A DNA stretch of 64,000 nt from Isoetes taiwanensis. Its lineage: Eukaryota > Streptophyta > Lycopodiopsida > Isoetales > Isoetaceae. The stretch covers positions 1,592,526-1,656,525 of the forward strand of contig JAJEKV010000072.1 of assembly GCA_021234155.1 (NCBI GenBank). The letters run 5' to 3'. Below are positions 43,890-55,108 of this stretch, one piece after another (the stretch's first letter is position 1; each line of letters opens with the position of its first letter). Below the pieces are notes generated by a model, which was not told the DNA's origin, made no database searches, and saw only the letters and a list, made by a program, of their open reading frames with translations. Made by a program: the position numbers and the translations under genes.

Positions 43890-44700
43890 AATGAACTCCT
43901 TTGCCTCATTAAACTTGCTTCCATTGAGTCGGACTCAAGCAGTTGACACAAGTGTCGGCGTCTTACCATCGGACATTGCTACCCTTCTTCGAGAATTTAG
44001 CGATCTTGTTCGAGATAAGATCCACAAGCTTCCTCCTTTTCGAGGGGTGGAATGTGAGATAACTCTTGAACCAGGGTACTAAGCCTACCAGCAAAGCCCG
44101 TCTTAGAATGAGTCCTCAGGAGTTAGTGAGCTTAAGAAAGCGACTACAAGAGTTACTGAATTTGGGGTTTATTCGGCCTAGTGTTTCACCATTTGGCGCT
44201 CCTATTCTTTTTGTCAAGAAGAAAGATGGCTCCTTAAGGATGTGTATTGATTATAGGCAACTCAATAAGCATACCATCAAGAATCGCTATGCTTTGCCTA
44301 GGGCAGATGATCTTATGGACCAGTTACAAGGAGCAAAATATTTCTCAAAGATTGATTTGCGCTCCGGGTACCATCAGATAAGGATTAAGGAAGAGGACAT
44401 CCATAAGTCTGCTTTTCGTACCCGATATGGGCATTAATAATTCAACATCATGTTTTTTGGATTGACCAACGCCCCCCAGCGCGTTTATCGCGTTTTGATG
44501 AATGACATCTTACTTGGATGACTTTGTTGTCATTTTCTTTGATGACATTCTCATCTATAGTAAAACCTTGCAGCAACATGAACAACATCTTGATTAGCTT
44601 TGCAAAAGCTAAAGCCATCGACTCTTTGCCAAGTTCTCTAAATGCAAGTTCGCCACGAGGGTAGACTATTTGGGGCATATTATCGTGAAGGAATTGCTAC
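43890..44700 (+). pseudogene. chromovirus reverse transcriptase
   Basis: [19 protein letters not shown] then [20 protein letters not shown] (about 44165-44225), [32 protein letters not shown] and a fingers/palm segment ending at 44437. FGLTNAP follows near 44458 and the catalytic FFDDILIYSK near 44535-44565. These are classical Ty3/gypsy RT blocks. Stops occur at 44436 and a frameshift near 44510-44520. Confidence 0.93.
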
Positions 44701-44759
44701 TGACCCAGCTAAGATAGAAGCAGTAAAAGATTGGCCCATTCCAGCTAATGTTTGAGGTG

Positions 44760-45367
44760 GGAGTTTCTTGGGACTCGCAGGATATTATCGGAAATTTGTT
44801 AAGGATTTTGCAACAATTGCCGCACCTCTTACTAATCTCACAAGGCATGAGAAAGTAAAGGATTGGATGGAACATTGGAAAACAAAAGTCCAAGTCGGCT
44901 TTCAGAAACTCAAGGATGCTTTAACATCTCGCACAGTCCTTACCTTGCCCGATCAGGAAAAGGATAAATCGGTAGCCACCGTCTCGAGTAAGATAAGCAC
45001 GGTGGAGTCTTAATGCGTGAGGGGGGGAGAGTTGTTGCTTACGATTCAAAGAAGATGAACGATGCGAGCAGCGATATCCTACCCATGATCAGGAGTTGCT
45101 AGCGCTTTAATGCGTGCTCTCCGTATTTGGAGACACTACCTTCTTGGTAGAAGATTTCAGCTGGATACGGATCATCAGAGTCTCCGCTATCTATCCACCC
45201 AGCCAAATCTGAATCTCCGTCAGCGAAGATGGATGGAATTCCTCGAGGAATATGACTTCGAGATTGTATACAAGCCAGGAAAGCACAATGTGGTTGCGGA
45301 TGCTTTGTCACGTCATCCCTTCATAACCCGCACCCATTGTAATGCCATTTCCACACTCACCCAGTGA
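44760..45367 (+). pseudogene. chromovirus RNase H
   Basis: FLGLAGYYRKFVKDF (44768-44812) marks the tether, followed by TNLTRHEKVKDW. 45110-45367 has [20 protein letters not shown] and ends in [11 protein letters not shown] stop near 45012 and a frame change near 45105 separate them. Confidence 0.9.
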
Positions 45368-45649
45368 GTTTGGGAAGCAGATAGAACAGCACCTTGGCCC
45401 GCATCCCAATTCTCGTAATATTTGGGAAAGTTTGGGTAAGGAAGCCCGTCACCGATAGAGAGCGTGAAGCATTAGTTCTCATATAAGAAGGAGGGCAATT
45501 TATTATATTACAAAGATAAGTTGTGTGTTCAGTGACTTGAGGGTGCGAAAAGGCGATTCTCCATGACACACAATGTGACCCTATAGCGGAGGGACATGCG
45601 GGTTTATGAAAACTTACTTTAAGATCCGCTCAGCTATTTTTGGCCTTCC

Positions 45650-46390
45650 ATGAAGAAGGATATTGCTAGGTACATCAAACAGTGTCAGGTTTGTCAGCAA
45701 ACCAAGGCGGAGCAATTAAGAGTTCCTGGGGAGTTGCAACCTTTGGATGTGCCCAACGCCAAGTGGGAAGTCATAACCATGGATTTCATTGTGGGGCTTC
45801 CGCGCACTCTCGCGGGTGGGTATGATGCCTTAATGGTAGGTGGTCGACAAATTATCAAAGATGGCTCCCTTCACCGCCATGTCGCGACCATCGGACACCG
45901 CCCAACACCGCCTTGCTCTTTGCAAAGGAAATTTTCAGTTGCGGGGGTGCCGAGTAATTGTATCGGATAGGGATCCTAAGTTTTGTCGAGTGCGTGCGGA
46001 AGGATTTTTCGCCACCATCCGGACCAAGCTTGCCATGATACGACCTACCATCCTCGGGGCGGATGGTCAAGCGAGCGTGTCAATCGTATTATCGAAGATA
46101 TGCTAAGAAGCTATGTATGGAGTAAACGGTCACAATGGGAGGATTATATTTACTTGGTAGAATTAGCCTACAACAGCGGACAAAGCGGGAATCTTCTAGA
46201 ATGTCTCCCTTCATGATAAATTATGGCTATCAACGTCTTACTCCGGACCCGTGGCATAATCCTTGTTTCTAAAGTGGAGGTCTCGCAACAACTCCTTCTA
46301 GAAATCACGGCCTTGGTGGAAGAAGTTCGGGGGTTACTGGTCGCGACGCCAGCCGTCGAAGAGTCTAGCGGATAAGCACCGAACCCCACC
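45650..46390 (+). pseudogene. chromovirus integrase
   Basis: HHCC zinc-finger part KQCQVCQQTKAEQ (about 45668-45706), the core start KWEVITMDFIVGLPR (about 45757-45800) and a shifted VDKLSKMAPF. Then IVSDRDPKF near 45958-45983 and SQWEDYIYLVELAYNS near 46130-46178. All are standard Ty3/gypsy integrase landmarks spread over three frames. Confidence 0.92.
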
Positions 46391-46714
46391 GAATCTTCCG
46401 TGTGGGCTTAATCGGTTTGGCTTAAGATCAAAGTAAAACAAGCCAAGCTTAAAATTGGTAACTGTAAGAAGTTGGCACCGGATGATATCGGACCGTTCGG
46501 GATTACCGAGCATTAGGAGAACAGGCATATCGCTTGGACTTGCCACCCGCTTTGAAAATCCACAAGGTCTTTCCGTGAGTCTTACGGAAGCAACACACCC
46601 CGATCCGGAGGAGGTTTTGGATACCCCTACCCTCCTAGAAATGGTGAAGAGCATTTGGAGATAGTGCAAGCTCTTCTTGATCGAAGCTTACAAAACAGAC
46701 CCGGAAGGACTCAA

Positions 46715-46790
46715 ATGTTGCAATACTTGGTCAAGTGGAAGCACTTACCGATTGAAGATGCTACGGGTGATGAAGATAGACCTTGAGAAG
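46715..46790 (+). pseudogene. chromodomain at the integrase C-terminus
   Basis: MLQYLVKWKHLPIEDATG reads from 46715; YLVKWK followed by DATW is the chromodomain hallmark, the W being lost here to an indel. Its presence classes the element as a chromovirus, whose integrase can read chromatin marks at the target. Confidence 0.82.
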
Positions 46791-46859
46791 CACTATCCGG
46801 ACTTCATGCGGGAATCTCAAGGTCCGCACCATCAACGATGCTATCAACCCCGCCTCCTC

Positions 46860-47468
46860 GGTAAAGTTTGAAGGCTTGATTGACCGAGAATCATGTTTTA
46901 GAGGGGTAGACGATCGTGATAGGATAATAATAACCGATGATGAGATCACCTTCGTGTTCTCTAGGGCGTGGTGTATTGTTGATGTTGACATGATGAATTG
47001 CTAGGAAGGCATCTAGTAAATAAATTGCAAGCCGTACCCTTCTAGATATTTTTTTTTTTTATTTGTAGGGGGTGGTCCCTTCAACCACAACTTAATCATA
47101 CTATTAACCTACGGGTATATGGTTGTGGTAATGCGGGCGCTGAACAAGTCGTCACACTTGCCTTGTATAGAGGGTTGCTGATGACCCAACTTTTCCGTAT
47201 TGGTTTTGTCTACATGTGTGATTTTGTCGTCGAATGTTTTAAATGGGACTTGGGTCCTAAACTCCCTTGATCATAAGTTTGTATCGGGCACCTTGGTGCT
47301 TGTACTTTGATATTTTAACTTCAATGTATTCTTGTCAGAATTACTATAATCTCAACGTATTAATGTTATATTCTTAACTTCATTTTCTAATTCGGTGCTT
47401 TTACGATATGTATTCAATTAGCTAACCCCCAATCTTTGAGGACGGCATTATTTTTTAAGGAGGGAGAA
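46860..47468. other. chromovirus 3' untranslated region and polypurine tract
   Basis: No coding signal. AAGGAGGGAGAA at about 47457-47468 is the polypurine tract immediately before the 3' LTR. Confidence 0.8.
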
Positions 47469-49071
47469 TGTGGACGTTCCACGTATCTATATCGTTCTAC
47501 TATACGGGACACGCACAAATACGAAAGCACGTCACTCCCTAAAGGATGCGCTACCATGGGGGTATGGGAACCTAATTGCAACCTAGGGGTTACCTTAAAA
47601 AGGATTAAATTAGCTATGCTAATTTAACACATTAATAATAATAACCTATAACCTAGGAAATTAGGCTAATTACCATTTGGGAAGGCGCCACCTTGTCGAT
47701 TGGGTAGCATGGGGATTGCCAAGTTTGGGCGCCAACTTGACCCCTATCCACGGGAGTTGACTCACGAAGATCGACCAAGGAAGGCCAGAGTTTGGCGCCA
47801 TCAGACACTGCTGCGAAGATCACCATAACGATGCGTCCCGGGAAGTAATGACTGAATTCTCAACTCCCGGAAGATGGAGGCCCCATGGAAAGCGAGTCGG
47901 CCCGAGTGTCGGAGGTAGGTGGCTATGTGAATTCTAGTTAACACTTGGTTGTGTCCGTCTCTCTCTGTTCTCTTTGTGAATCAATCATAGAAACTAACCC
48001 TTGATTGTACAAAACAAGTTCTCTTTATATTCAATTACGGTTTCTTACTCACGGAGGGATGGATTGTTAGTTCTTTGTTTAATCGACTGACGAAGCGGGG
48101 GATTCACGGGGTAGAGGCCTCGAACGTGTATTGTAGTATGCTCCTAGATAGCATGTAGAATCCCATTAAGTGCGGCTGTGCACAAGAACCCAGGGTCCTA
48201 GATGCTATGGTCCGGCTTAGCACCAGACAAGGAAGAAACAGTGGTGACATGAGGGGTGGGGTCTTGCATGAGCATACAAGGCTCTGAGACTCCTGGCCAA
48301 AGGGCTAGGGCTCGACAGCGGCCACGTTGAGGGCGGGTATGGGTGGGACACTCCCCGGGTGTAGTGGTGTGATCCGTATGGAGCACCACCATGCACTTTG
48401 AGTAGATTTAGGGTGAGTAAGTCGAATGCGGATGCGGGGGTGTGATGCGCACGTATTCTCTAGCTCACCCATGGAACCCTTGTGATTCGGAAGGGGGCGC
48501 CTCCCGACCGCCTCATCCGGACCAGCGTCATGAACACAGGTAGGCGAGGAGGTGATGCCCCCGAGTTTTGCGTCTCAGGAAGGCTATAGCAAAAGCCATA
48601 GCATGAATCGACCCATCCGCAAAGTGTGCAGGGGAGGGCGGATGGAGTGGACAACCCTAGCCAATGTTCTATGCCGATAGCGCCATGCCAAGACTTCGGT
48701 CCGGCTGATCCCTTGAGGCCCGTCGGTCGATCCCTCACTTGGAGTCCGAAAGGGGTAGAACACGGGTTCCCGGGTGTTTTAGGATTAGATGCATATTACA
48801 ATGCCGTTGGTATATTAGATGGATTCGCCACCCTTCGTGGTGGTTATTTATGTATATTCATCTTTGTGTGCTAACCCTTGTATTCATGCTTCAAGCGTAG
48901 GAGTCCCATTGAAGGCGTGGGCGAATGACCCTTTCGTGTCCTTCTTTGGGCCTCATTTCATAGATGGCCGAAATAGACCGGAGGGCCCCTGCTCATGGTG
49001 AGATGATTGCCATGGGAGGGAAAGTCCCGTATGTATCGTCGCCCGGTCGATATATATCCGGGGCGTCCACG
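47469..49071 (+). repeat. chromovirus 3' LTR
   Basis: Starts TGTGGACGTTCC, ends CGTCCACG. It aligns throughout with the 5' LTR. Confidence 0.95.
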
Positions 49072-49076
49072 ATTCT

Positions 49077-49884
49077 TATATTTGATGCTTTGAAGTAGGT
49101 GTCCGTAAGCTCCTCATGGGTGTTCATTGACACATGAGTAAATCCCAATATGTTGGCAACGATAATGTATGTCTATATGCATAGGTATGCATTTGTCCAA
49201 GTTGAGGTCAAGACCTCGGCCAAGGAATCAATTCAAAAGAAAAGGGCCCAGCCATTAGGGCTTCATTGAGTAATCAAGCAATTCTAGATTCAATGCTATT
49301 TTTGAAAATATTATAATGTTGAATTACCAAGCAATTTGTTCTTTAGGTTAGTGAGCAATTGAAATATTGAGACATCATTTTGGGGTTGAAAACGTTGGCA
49401 ACTATACCCTCCATTTTAATCATGGCCACACTATCATAGGTAAAAGAAGGAATGATGGTAATAATGATCCAAAATGCAAGTATTCTCAATTTCAACCATT
49501 CGGCCTACTTGATTGATGTTTGAAAGGAATCTGTATTCTTTTTTGCCTATTCACAAGGACAACAAATTGCCTAAATAAAGAATTTAAATTTCGGAGATTT
49601 GCTACAAAGAAAATTGGGAGTAAGTCAAAGTGGAAAATAGAGCAACATTTTTCCTGCTAGAAATGGATGAATCAATTGAAGAAGCATGGTTGTGTATAGT
49701 TGTATTACCTTGGCATTTGCTGGATTGGGCATGTCATTGCCACTATAAGGATCATAAGGTAGAAAAACAAAGGTGTTTTATCACAGAGCTCAAAACCTAT
49801 CCATTTTGTGACAAAAGGCAAGAAGTTTTGTAAAATTTGCTTTTTTATTTAATATTTAGAAACTTGTGAAATTTATATTATGAA
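49077..49884. other. resumed Copia-side repeat, then unassigned
   Basis: TTTGATGCTTTGAAGTAGG and GTAAGCTCCTCATGGGTG to about 49125 continue the array of 35045-35320 beyond the chromovirus. After that no feature is seen up to the tRNA. Confidence 0.6.
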
Positions 49885-49954
49885 GTCGATGTAGTATAGT
49901 GTTAAGTATATCCGCCTGTCACGCGGATGACGGGTTCGATCCCCGGCATCGGCG
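49885..49954 (+). tRNA. tRNA-Asp (GTC), two bases short
   Basis: The acceptor stem GTCGATG pairs with CATCGGC, discriminator G. Anticodon loop CTGTCAC sits in a TCCGC/GCGGA stem. The internal B box GGTTCGATCC is intact, and a T5 run follows within about 10 bases (49959-49963) as a polymerase III terminator. Total length is 70; plant nuclear tRNA-Asp is 72, the missing bases being in the variable loop/T-stem junction. The stem substitutions relative to the usual plant sequence are compensated (TCCGC/GCGGA; GTCGATG/CATCGGC). It could be functional with an assembly gap of two bases, or a recent pseudogene. Confidence 0.85.
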
Positions 49955-50059
49955 AGTATTTTTCCATAAACCTCAGGATTTTTTTTTGTCTGTATTACAA
50001 ACCCTTTTCCTCTTGTTTAAGGGTGGTTTCCATGGGCATAAAAGGATAAGCCACTGCAT

Positions 50060-51054
50060 ATGGAGATAGCAGCGGCAGCCTGTAGTTCCATTTCCCCTGC
50101 CATTGTCTGCTGCCATCACCATCGAACCCTTTCATTCAGAATTCCACCTTCTCGCAATCGTAAAAGAAGCAAAACTAGGAGCTCTTTGTTACCACCCAAT
50201 CCAAGCTTCACCGCAAAGGAGGCACGGAGGAGCCTGGAACAAAAGGCTGTTCTGCCTCAATTTTGGCTCGCCAAGTTGTTTTGCACCCCCAGAATCTGTT
50301 GGACATATTTTTCCCCAACAATTCGGGTTGCGAGGGGCTGAGATAATGCGGCAATAACAGCGGAAACAGTTGAAGGTATTGAAGCCGTGGTGTATCCATT
50401 TCCGAAATTGAAAAAAAATGGCAAAGAATCTTGGGAGGAACATCGACTTTCGGGGACCCACGATGAGGTTGACAAATCCAAGCCTAAATATTATGTGCTC
50501 GACATGTTTCCATACCCGGTATTTCGAGAGCACGTGCTTAAAAATCCGATTAGAACAACTCAATTTGGATATTAGTGGCCAATAAAAGCATATTAGTCAT
50601 AATGTATATAGGCTGGAGTTAAATGCAAGTAGTTATGAGGTAGGACAATTGATAAAGAATGAGGCCAATAAACCCTTTGGAGAACTTTGTTCGGCGGATA
50701 TGGAAGTTTGAACATAATTAGGAAAACAAACATAATCATTTGATTGCTTTCGGTGGCATGCACAATGCATTCTTGTAAGAGCATAAAGATAGTCACATTA
50801 GCCAATGCAACTTGGGTTCTCGACATGAGAGCGGCACAAATATTATTACTTTGAAAATTGTCTCACGATAATGGTCTTAAACTTCGTTCCATTTGTTGCT
50901 TCATTACGGAAAGCGTGCTTGCACGTTGGACATCCCGAAGGATACACCGCAACCGGATATAGTTGCTAGATATAAGCGAAATGCGGGGATTCAATGTCCT
51001 TCATCCAATGGGCTGGGATGCATTTGGGCTTCTGTTGAACAATATGCTATAGAG
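50060..51054 (+). CDS. leucyl-tRNA synthetase, organellar type, exons 1 and 2 (with indels)
   Basis: Leucyl-tRNA synthetase charges tRNA-Leu. Exon 1 (50060-50518) begins MEIAAAACSS with a Ser/Arg-rich transit-peptide-like N-terminus. It ends DEVDKSKPKYYVLDMFPYP at a GT donor (50519). Exon 2 (50914-51054) starts after AG and carries HVGHPEGYTAT, the class I HIGH signature, then RYKR, HPMGWDAFG and EQYAIE before a GT donor at 51055. These strings and their order match bacterial-type (chloroplast/mitochondrial) LeuRS. Within exon 1 a stretch before SWEEHR is out of frame between two opposite single-base indels, and exon 2 has several one- or two-base gaps. Later exons (editing domain, KMSKS) are not seen in the next 13 kb. 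Either long introns and poor sequence, or a truncated duplicate. Confidence 0.8.
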
Positions 51055-51324
51055 GTACCCTTCGTCTGAATTTCTATTGCAAAATTTGGCATTATGTGAT
51101 CTAACTATTTTTGACATTGTCGACCGCATAATGGTGGTTGTATGCATCAAAGGTAATATCACATTGGAAGGCGAAGGTTTTAAAGTATTCAACTTCTAAA
51201 TGCCCGTCACACCGCTTCTTGGTGGGATCCCATAAGATTAGGCATTCTTACTGAAATGTGAGAATCCCTTGGATTTCTCGCAAAACTTGAGTACAGTCTC
51301 TAGTCTCGTTTTTAGACCTATAAT
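51055..51324. other. intron-like or unassigned sequence after LeuRS exon 2
   Basis: No further exon recognised. Confidence 0.35.
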
Positions 51325-51445
51325 TACAAGAAATTTGTCGCCAAGGCCAAGGCCAACAAACATTCTTTCCTATGGTGAACATTTCTCTTCCCTACTTGTG
51401 AACATTTCTCTTCCCTAACTTCTTTACTAAGAGGGATTTTTGTGT
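51325..51445. repeat. dispersed hairpin-bearing repeat, copy 2
   Basis: ACAAGAAATTTGTCGCC and two copies of GTGAACATTTCTCTTCCCT match 24349-24445. The hairpin here is degraded and the right part is duplicated. Confidence 0.5.
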
Positions 51446-51774
51446 TAGATCAAAATCTTGACTTCATGTTCTTAAACACAAGCAAATTATTTATATGTCC
51501 ATCAAGCAATAGAATATATTACTTTATACACGCCTTATGCACCCTTGGGGGCCGAATTTAAGTGAAGCCTAGTGAAACCACCAGTCAAAGATTTGGTGAA
51601 GCAATTCTAGAATGGGACTCGCAGAAACCAACAAACCGCCCGTAGATAGGCTTCTCATTCATCTCAGCAGATTTTCTACAATGGTGGACAGTGGGTAGCC
51701 GCCACATGCGAACTACCCACGAGAAACAAAGGGAAATCCAATTATATCATTTGGACCCCAAAAACAAAATACAA
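51446..51774. other. unassigned interval
   Basis: Nothing recognised. Confidence 0.35.
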
Positions 51775-52250
51775 TGCTAATAGATGAGTGGCTGATGTAC
51801 CTGCCGAAAGCTTATCACCGGGATTAAAAAACCCCGCCCTTTCGGGTTTTCGAGGAAAAACCCTAGTGATAAGCCAGCCGGCCAGGGGGCTTAGACAAAC
51901 GTAAGGCATAGAATCGCTCCCAAAACCCCCGCATGGAGAAGTTGAAGCGGATGCCGCCCGCCCAACTGCACGCACATCACCAACACAACAAAGCGAGACA
52001 ACACAAACATACCGGAGAATAGCATCACCCGCGGGGGAAAAAAGCATCACCAGTGGTGGAAAAACATGATAAAGCGTAAACTTGTACAAAATACAATAAA
52101 CAAAGAAGGGGAGGGTGGGTTCAAAAGAGAATAAGATACTTTGAGAGAAGAGGAAGCACCGATGAGACGTGGATGCAGAAACGCGCCTGAAATAGCGAAC
52201 TCCCAACCAAAACGGGCATGCGCCGCCTGCATGCATGCACGACATGCATG
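51775..52250 (-). mobile_element. diverged LINE 3' UTR
   Basis: Read on the minus strand, CTCGAAAACCC-GAAAGGGCG-GGGTTTTTTAATCC (about 51860-51820, shown here in parts) matches the 3' UTR stem of the LINE at 11.5 kb, which reads CTCGAAAACCC and GGGGTTTTAACCC. The GGGTCCCATAGGCC block is absent, so this is a different subfamily or a truncated tail. A 172-codon minus-strand open frame covers it, but its sequence is UTR-like and it is not called a gene. Confidence 0.6.
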
Positions 52251-53580
52251 CTCGTCCCATTCTAGAATGGCGATCCGATGTCTCGGATCGATGTGATTAT
52301 ATAGACTGGTTTTCTTTAAGGCATGAATAAACTTGTAGTCAATTCTTAGCTCCTGTAGACCAGTGTATTTTTTGATAGATAGAGCTTTGGATGAAGGTTT
52401 GACTAAATTATTGGTCGAGGGTAGGATAAGATGCAGGCAAACCTTATCAAACTAGTGACTGAACGTCTGATCAAAGTGTAGGTCAACTTCATGTTCAAAA
52501 GACAGTCAAATTCGTAAGTAAGTTGTAATTAACCCTTTGTTTGTTTTAGGTTGGCAACTTAAAGATGTTCATGGGTTGCCTATAATTTCATCAGAATAGT
52601 ATGTTGTTATGTTGTTTTATTGGTAGAATGATATGATAGAGATCTTTAAGTTCCAACGTAGAATTACATAGTTCAAATTCATTTTGTTGTTGGATTTCTT
52701 TGAAATTGAGAATGGTAAGCGTCATTTTTTCCTTTAAAATTGAGCATGGAGTGGAGGGGAATTTGTCTGTGTTGGCCTTGTGTTGTCCCTTTTCTCCAGT
52801 CAAGAGGAACCTCTGCGAGACTTAAATGCGGGATAATTTATGGTGGGGTTGAGTCTTGTTTTATTAGGCCAAATGAACTTTCTAGAACATACACCATGGT
52901 GTCCTGGTATTTCTTAGGCTAAGGGATGCCAGTGCTGGATGACATTTTTATGCCTAAGGGCATTGGCGAATACATCTACGACATTAGGGACAATAACATA
53001 TATTTCATATATACCATAGCTAAAAATATGTTAGAGACAATAAAGCAATAAAGCAATGATCTATTTAAACCAAAGGTGAGCACCCGTAAATCGGTTGCCT
53101 CACCATTGAGTACAACGCCACTGGCGCCTTATGCGCCCTTTGGAGTTCGACCAAAATATCGCAAACGACAATTCAAAGAGGTCTATTTTTGTCATGTACC
53201 TTGTGAAGTGAAATAATGAATAATGGATTGGCGGATGCCATTACATGCATGACAAAATGCTCAAGCCAATGAGATTTTTTTTGAACACCTAGAATGAATA
53301 CCTTTTAGGAATTTAGTTTTTGATACACATTTCTGCGTTTTGCTCGGTGATGATGATGTGAACATTTTAATATCATAAATGGATTAGTTCAAGCAAATAA
53401 ACAATTAAACGAATTTCATCTCAGTAGCAATTAAGTAAATAGTAGAAAACAATGACTACAAAGCAACATCAGGATGATCTTTTGCTACGCTGGTACTATC
53501 TTTTTCATGCACTAGCAATGCCTGCATATATCATTTCTATTCCAATATTCTGTATGATCTCGTAATAAATTCCTCAAAGT
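52251..53580. other. unassigned interval
   Basis: No gene, RNA or clear element. Confidence 0.35.
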
Positions 53581-53639
53581 TAATAAGGATGTTTGAATCT
53601 TCTGAAGTATATATGGATGCAAATTTATTGTATTCCCCA

Positions 53640-53820
53640 AGTACCTGATTGTAAAGATGGAGAGCTTCATGGATATGTGCACTCTCACCATAGGCTTTAA
53701 TCATGGTATTCTATGAGACAACATCTTCATTGGCATTCTGTGAACTAAGCCTGATGCATAATTCAACCATTCCATTCCAGCATATATGGTAATCATTGTA
53801 TTCCATGAGCAGAATGAAAG
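53640..53820 (-). pseudogene. PLS-class pentatricopeptide repeat (PPR) fragment
   Basis: PPR proteins bind organellar RNA; the PLS class serves C-to-U editing. On the minus strand, from about 53805, WNTMITIYAGMEW is followed by YASGLVHRMPMK. After a one-base shift comes DVVS, a TAG in place of the usual Trp, and NTMIKAYGESAHIHEALHLY, ending near 53650 before CAG|GTAC. The pattern MP-x-KDVVSWNTMI and EAL-x-LY is diagnostic of P/L/S motifs. Only about two repeats survive, so it is a fragment of a long-decayed or retrocopied gene. Confidence 0.75.
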
Positions 53821-55028
53821 TTGCATACAAAACCAAATACTCTGGCCTAAAAAACCTAAACCATGGCTGGTCCCATATTTTGCAATTCAGAGAAATTAGA
53901 CATCAAATGATTCAAAAAAAAAACCTCATTTGAGGACTCTGGCTGACGGATTTGCTACCTCCATCAAATCAAATAAGGTAAGCACTTGTAGATTAAATGG
54001 GTCTCTGCATGAAGGCAACTCGGTTTAAAAAGAGGACCAAATCCACATATTCAAGTCTAAAAATGCACTAGGCAGCATGATTATGCAAATCTGATAAGAC
54101 CGATTTCAGAAAAAGAATAACTACAGGGATTTGAGCACCAGATTTTCCTCTGTCCCAGTCAACAACTAAAACTCAGTGTGCATGGTTCATAGAAAACTAC
54201 TAAGTAAATGGGTCTACAGACGGCTAGAAGTACATACCTAGTAGTTTTCTAAGCTCGGCACCAGAGTGGGCACTGATTCTTCTTTTGCCCTTTAAGAAAT
54301 GATATAAGCCCGTTGCAGTTTCCAGAAGACTCTAACTTGCAAATTTCTCTCAAATGCCTTTCCATAAATTTTCATCAAATACAGCCTTTTGCCATCGATT
54401 ATTTACATAGGCGCCCTAGCGGACTCTTTCGATTATTTGGGGCAAAGGAAGTGGAATTTAACTTTCGAGAGAGAAGAATGCTAAGCTCTAAGTAAACTTT
54501 ACACTTGCTATGCCCAACCAAATTAAACTCTAAAACAAAGCTTGGATCAACGCTTACGGTTTCTGAGAGAAGTGCGGCCTAGTCAGCTTTTATCCGTTTT
54601 CACGACTCACACGGTAGGCGGTTGCAGACTTGGAGATGGGCGAGGCTTGCCACTATCGGAGGCGTTTGAATCGCCAATGACAAATAGGCATCCGGAGCTC
54701 GGAAGAGGGAGGGCGATACACCCAGGGATGTGGCGGTAAGAATGCAGAATTATCCACATGATTTTGGTGCTCTAGAGAACCTGAGAAAAGAGGGAGGGAG
54801 GGCCAGCGCCCTCTTGTGTACATTGTTGCCTCTGTGGGTTCCAACCCCAGCCGACCTCTCCTGAGCCGCTATTTCGTCCGCCCTCCTCTCGCCTCCGCCA
54901 AAAGACGCTCCCAGAAAAAAAAATCCATCTGCCCCGGTGAACACAGGAAATGCCTATTAAGAGCCAAAAAAAATAGATATAGATAATTCGAAATGGCCCT
55001 TTTTGTAACCGTCTTTTTTTCTAACAAT
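53821..55028. other. unassigned interval with a GC-rich patch
   Basis: 54540-54935 is GC-rich with CT-rich runs (GAGGGAGGGAGGG), resembling a promoter/5' UTR island, but no conserved exon is visible on either strand. Confidence 0.35.
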
Positions 55029-55108
55029 TTTATATATAGGAAGGATATAGGAAGGATAAATACACGTCCTACCACCATTTTCGTTAAACAACCTTCATGT
55101 AGAAGAAG
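55029..55108. repeat. 80-bp repeat, copy without Helitron
   Basis: TTTATATATAGGAAGGATA through ACCTTCATGTAGAAGAAG is nearly identical to 59463-59531. An extra 12-bp TATAGGAAGGA duplication lies inside. Confidence 0.85.

Larger units (their letters stand above)
35321..49071 (+). mobile_element. 13.75 kb Ty3/gypsy chromovirus, complete but frameshifted
   Basis: Two LTRs (35321-36915 and 47469-49071), a tRNA-Met primer-binding site, gag, protease, RT, RNase H, integrase, chromodomain and a polypurine tract are all present in canonical order. The ends are TGTGACG...CGTCAC(A/G). The flanks GTTCT (35316-35320) and ATTCT (49072-49076) are a 4/5 target-site duplication. It sits inside a tandem repeat of an older Copia element. 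The internal region is 10.5 kb, about twice that of ordinary plant chromoviruses, the excess lying between the primer-binding site and gag. Almost every domain has indels, and the two LTRs also differ mainly by small indels. Confidence 0.95.

Noticed and set aside
51742-52260. 172-codon minus-strand frame
   Set aside because: Overlaps a LINE 3' UTR stem shared with 11.5 kb; composition is not protein-like.
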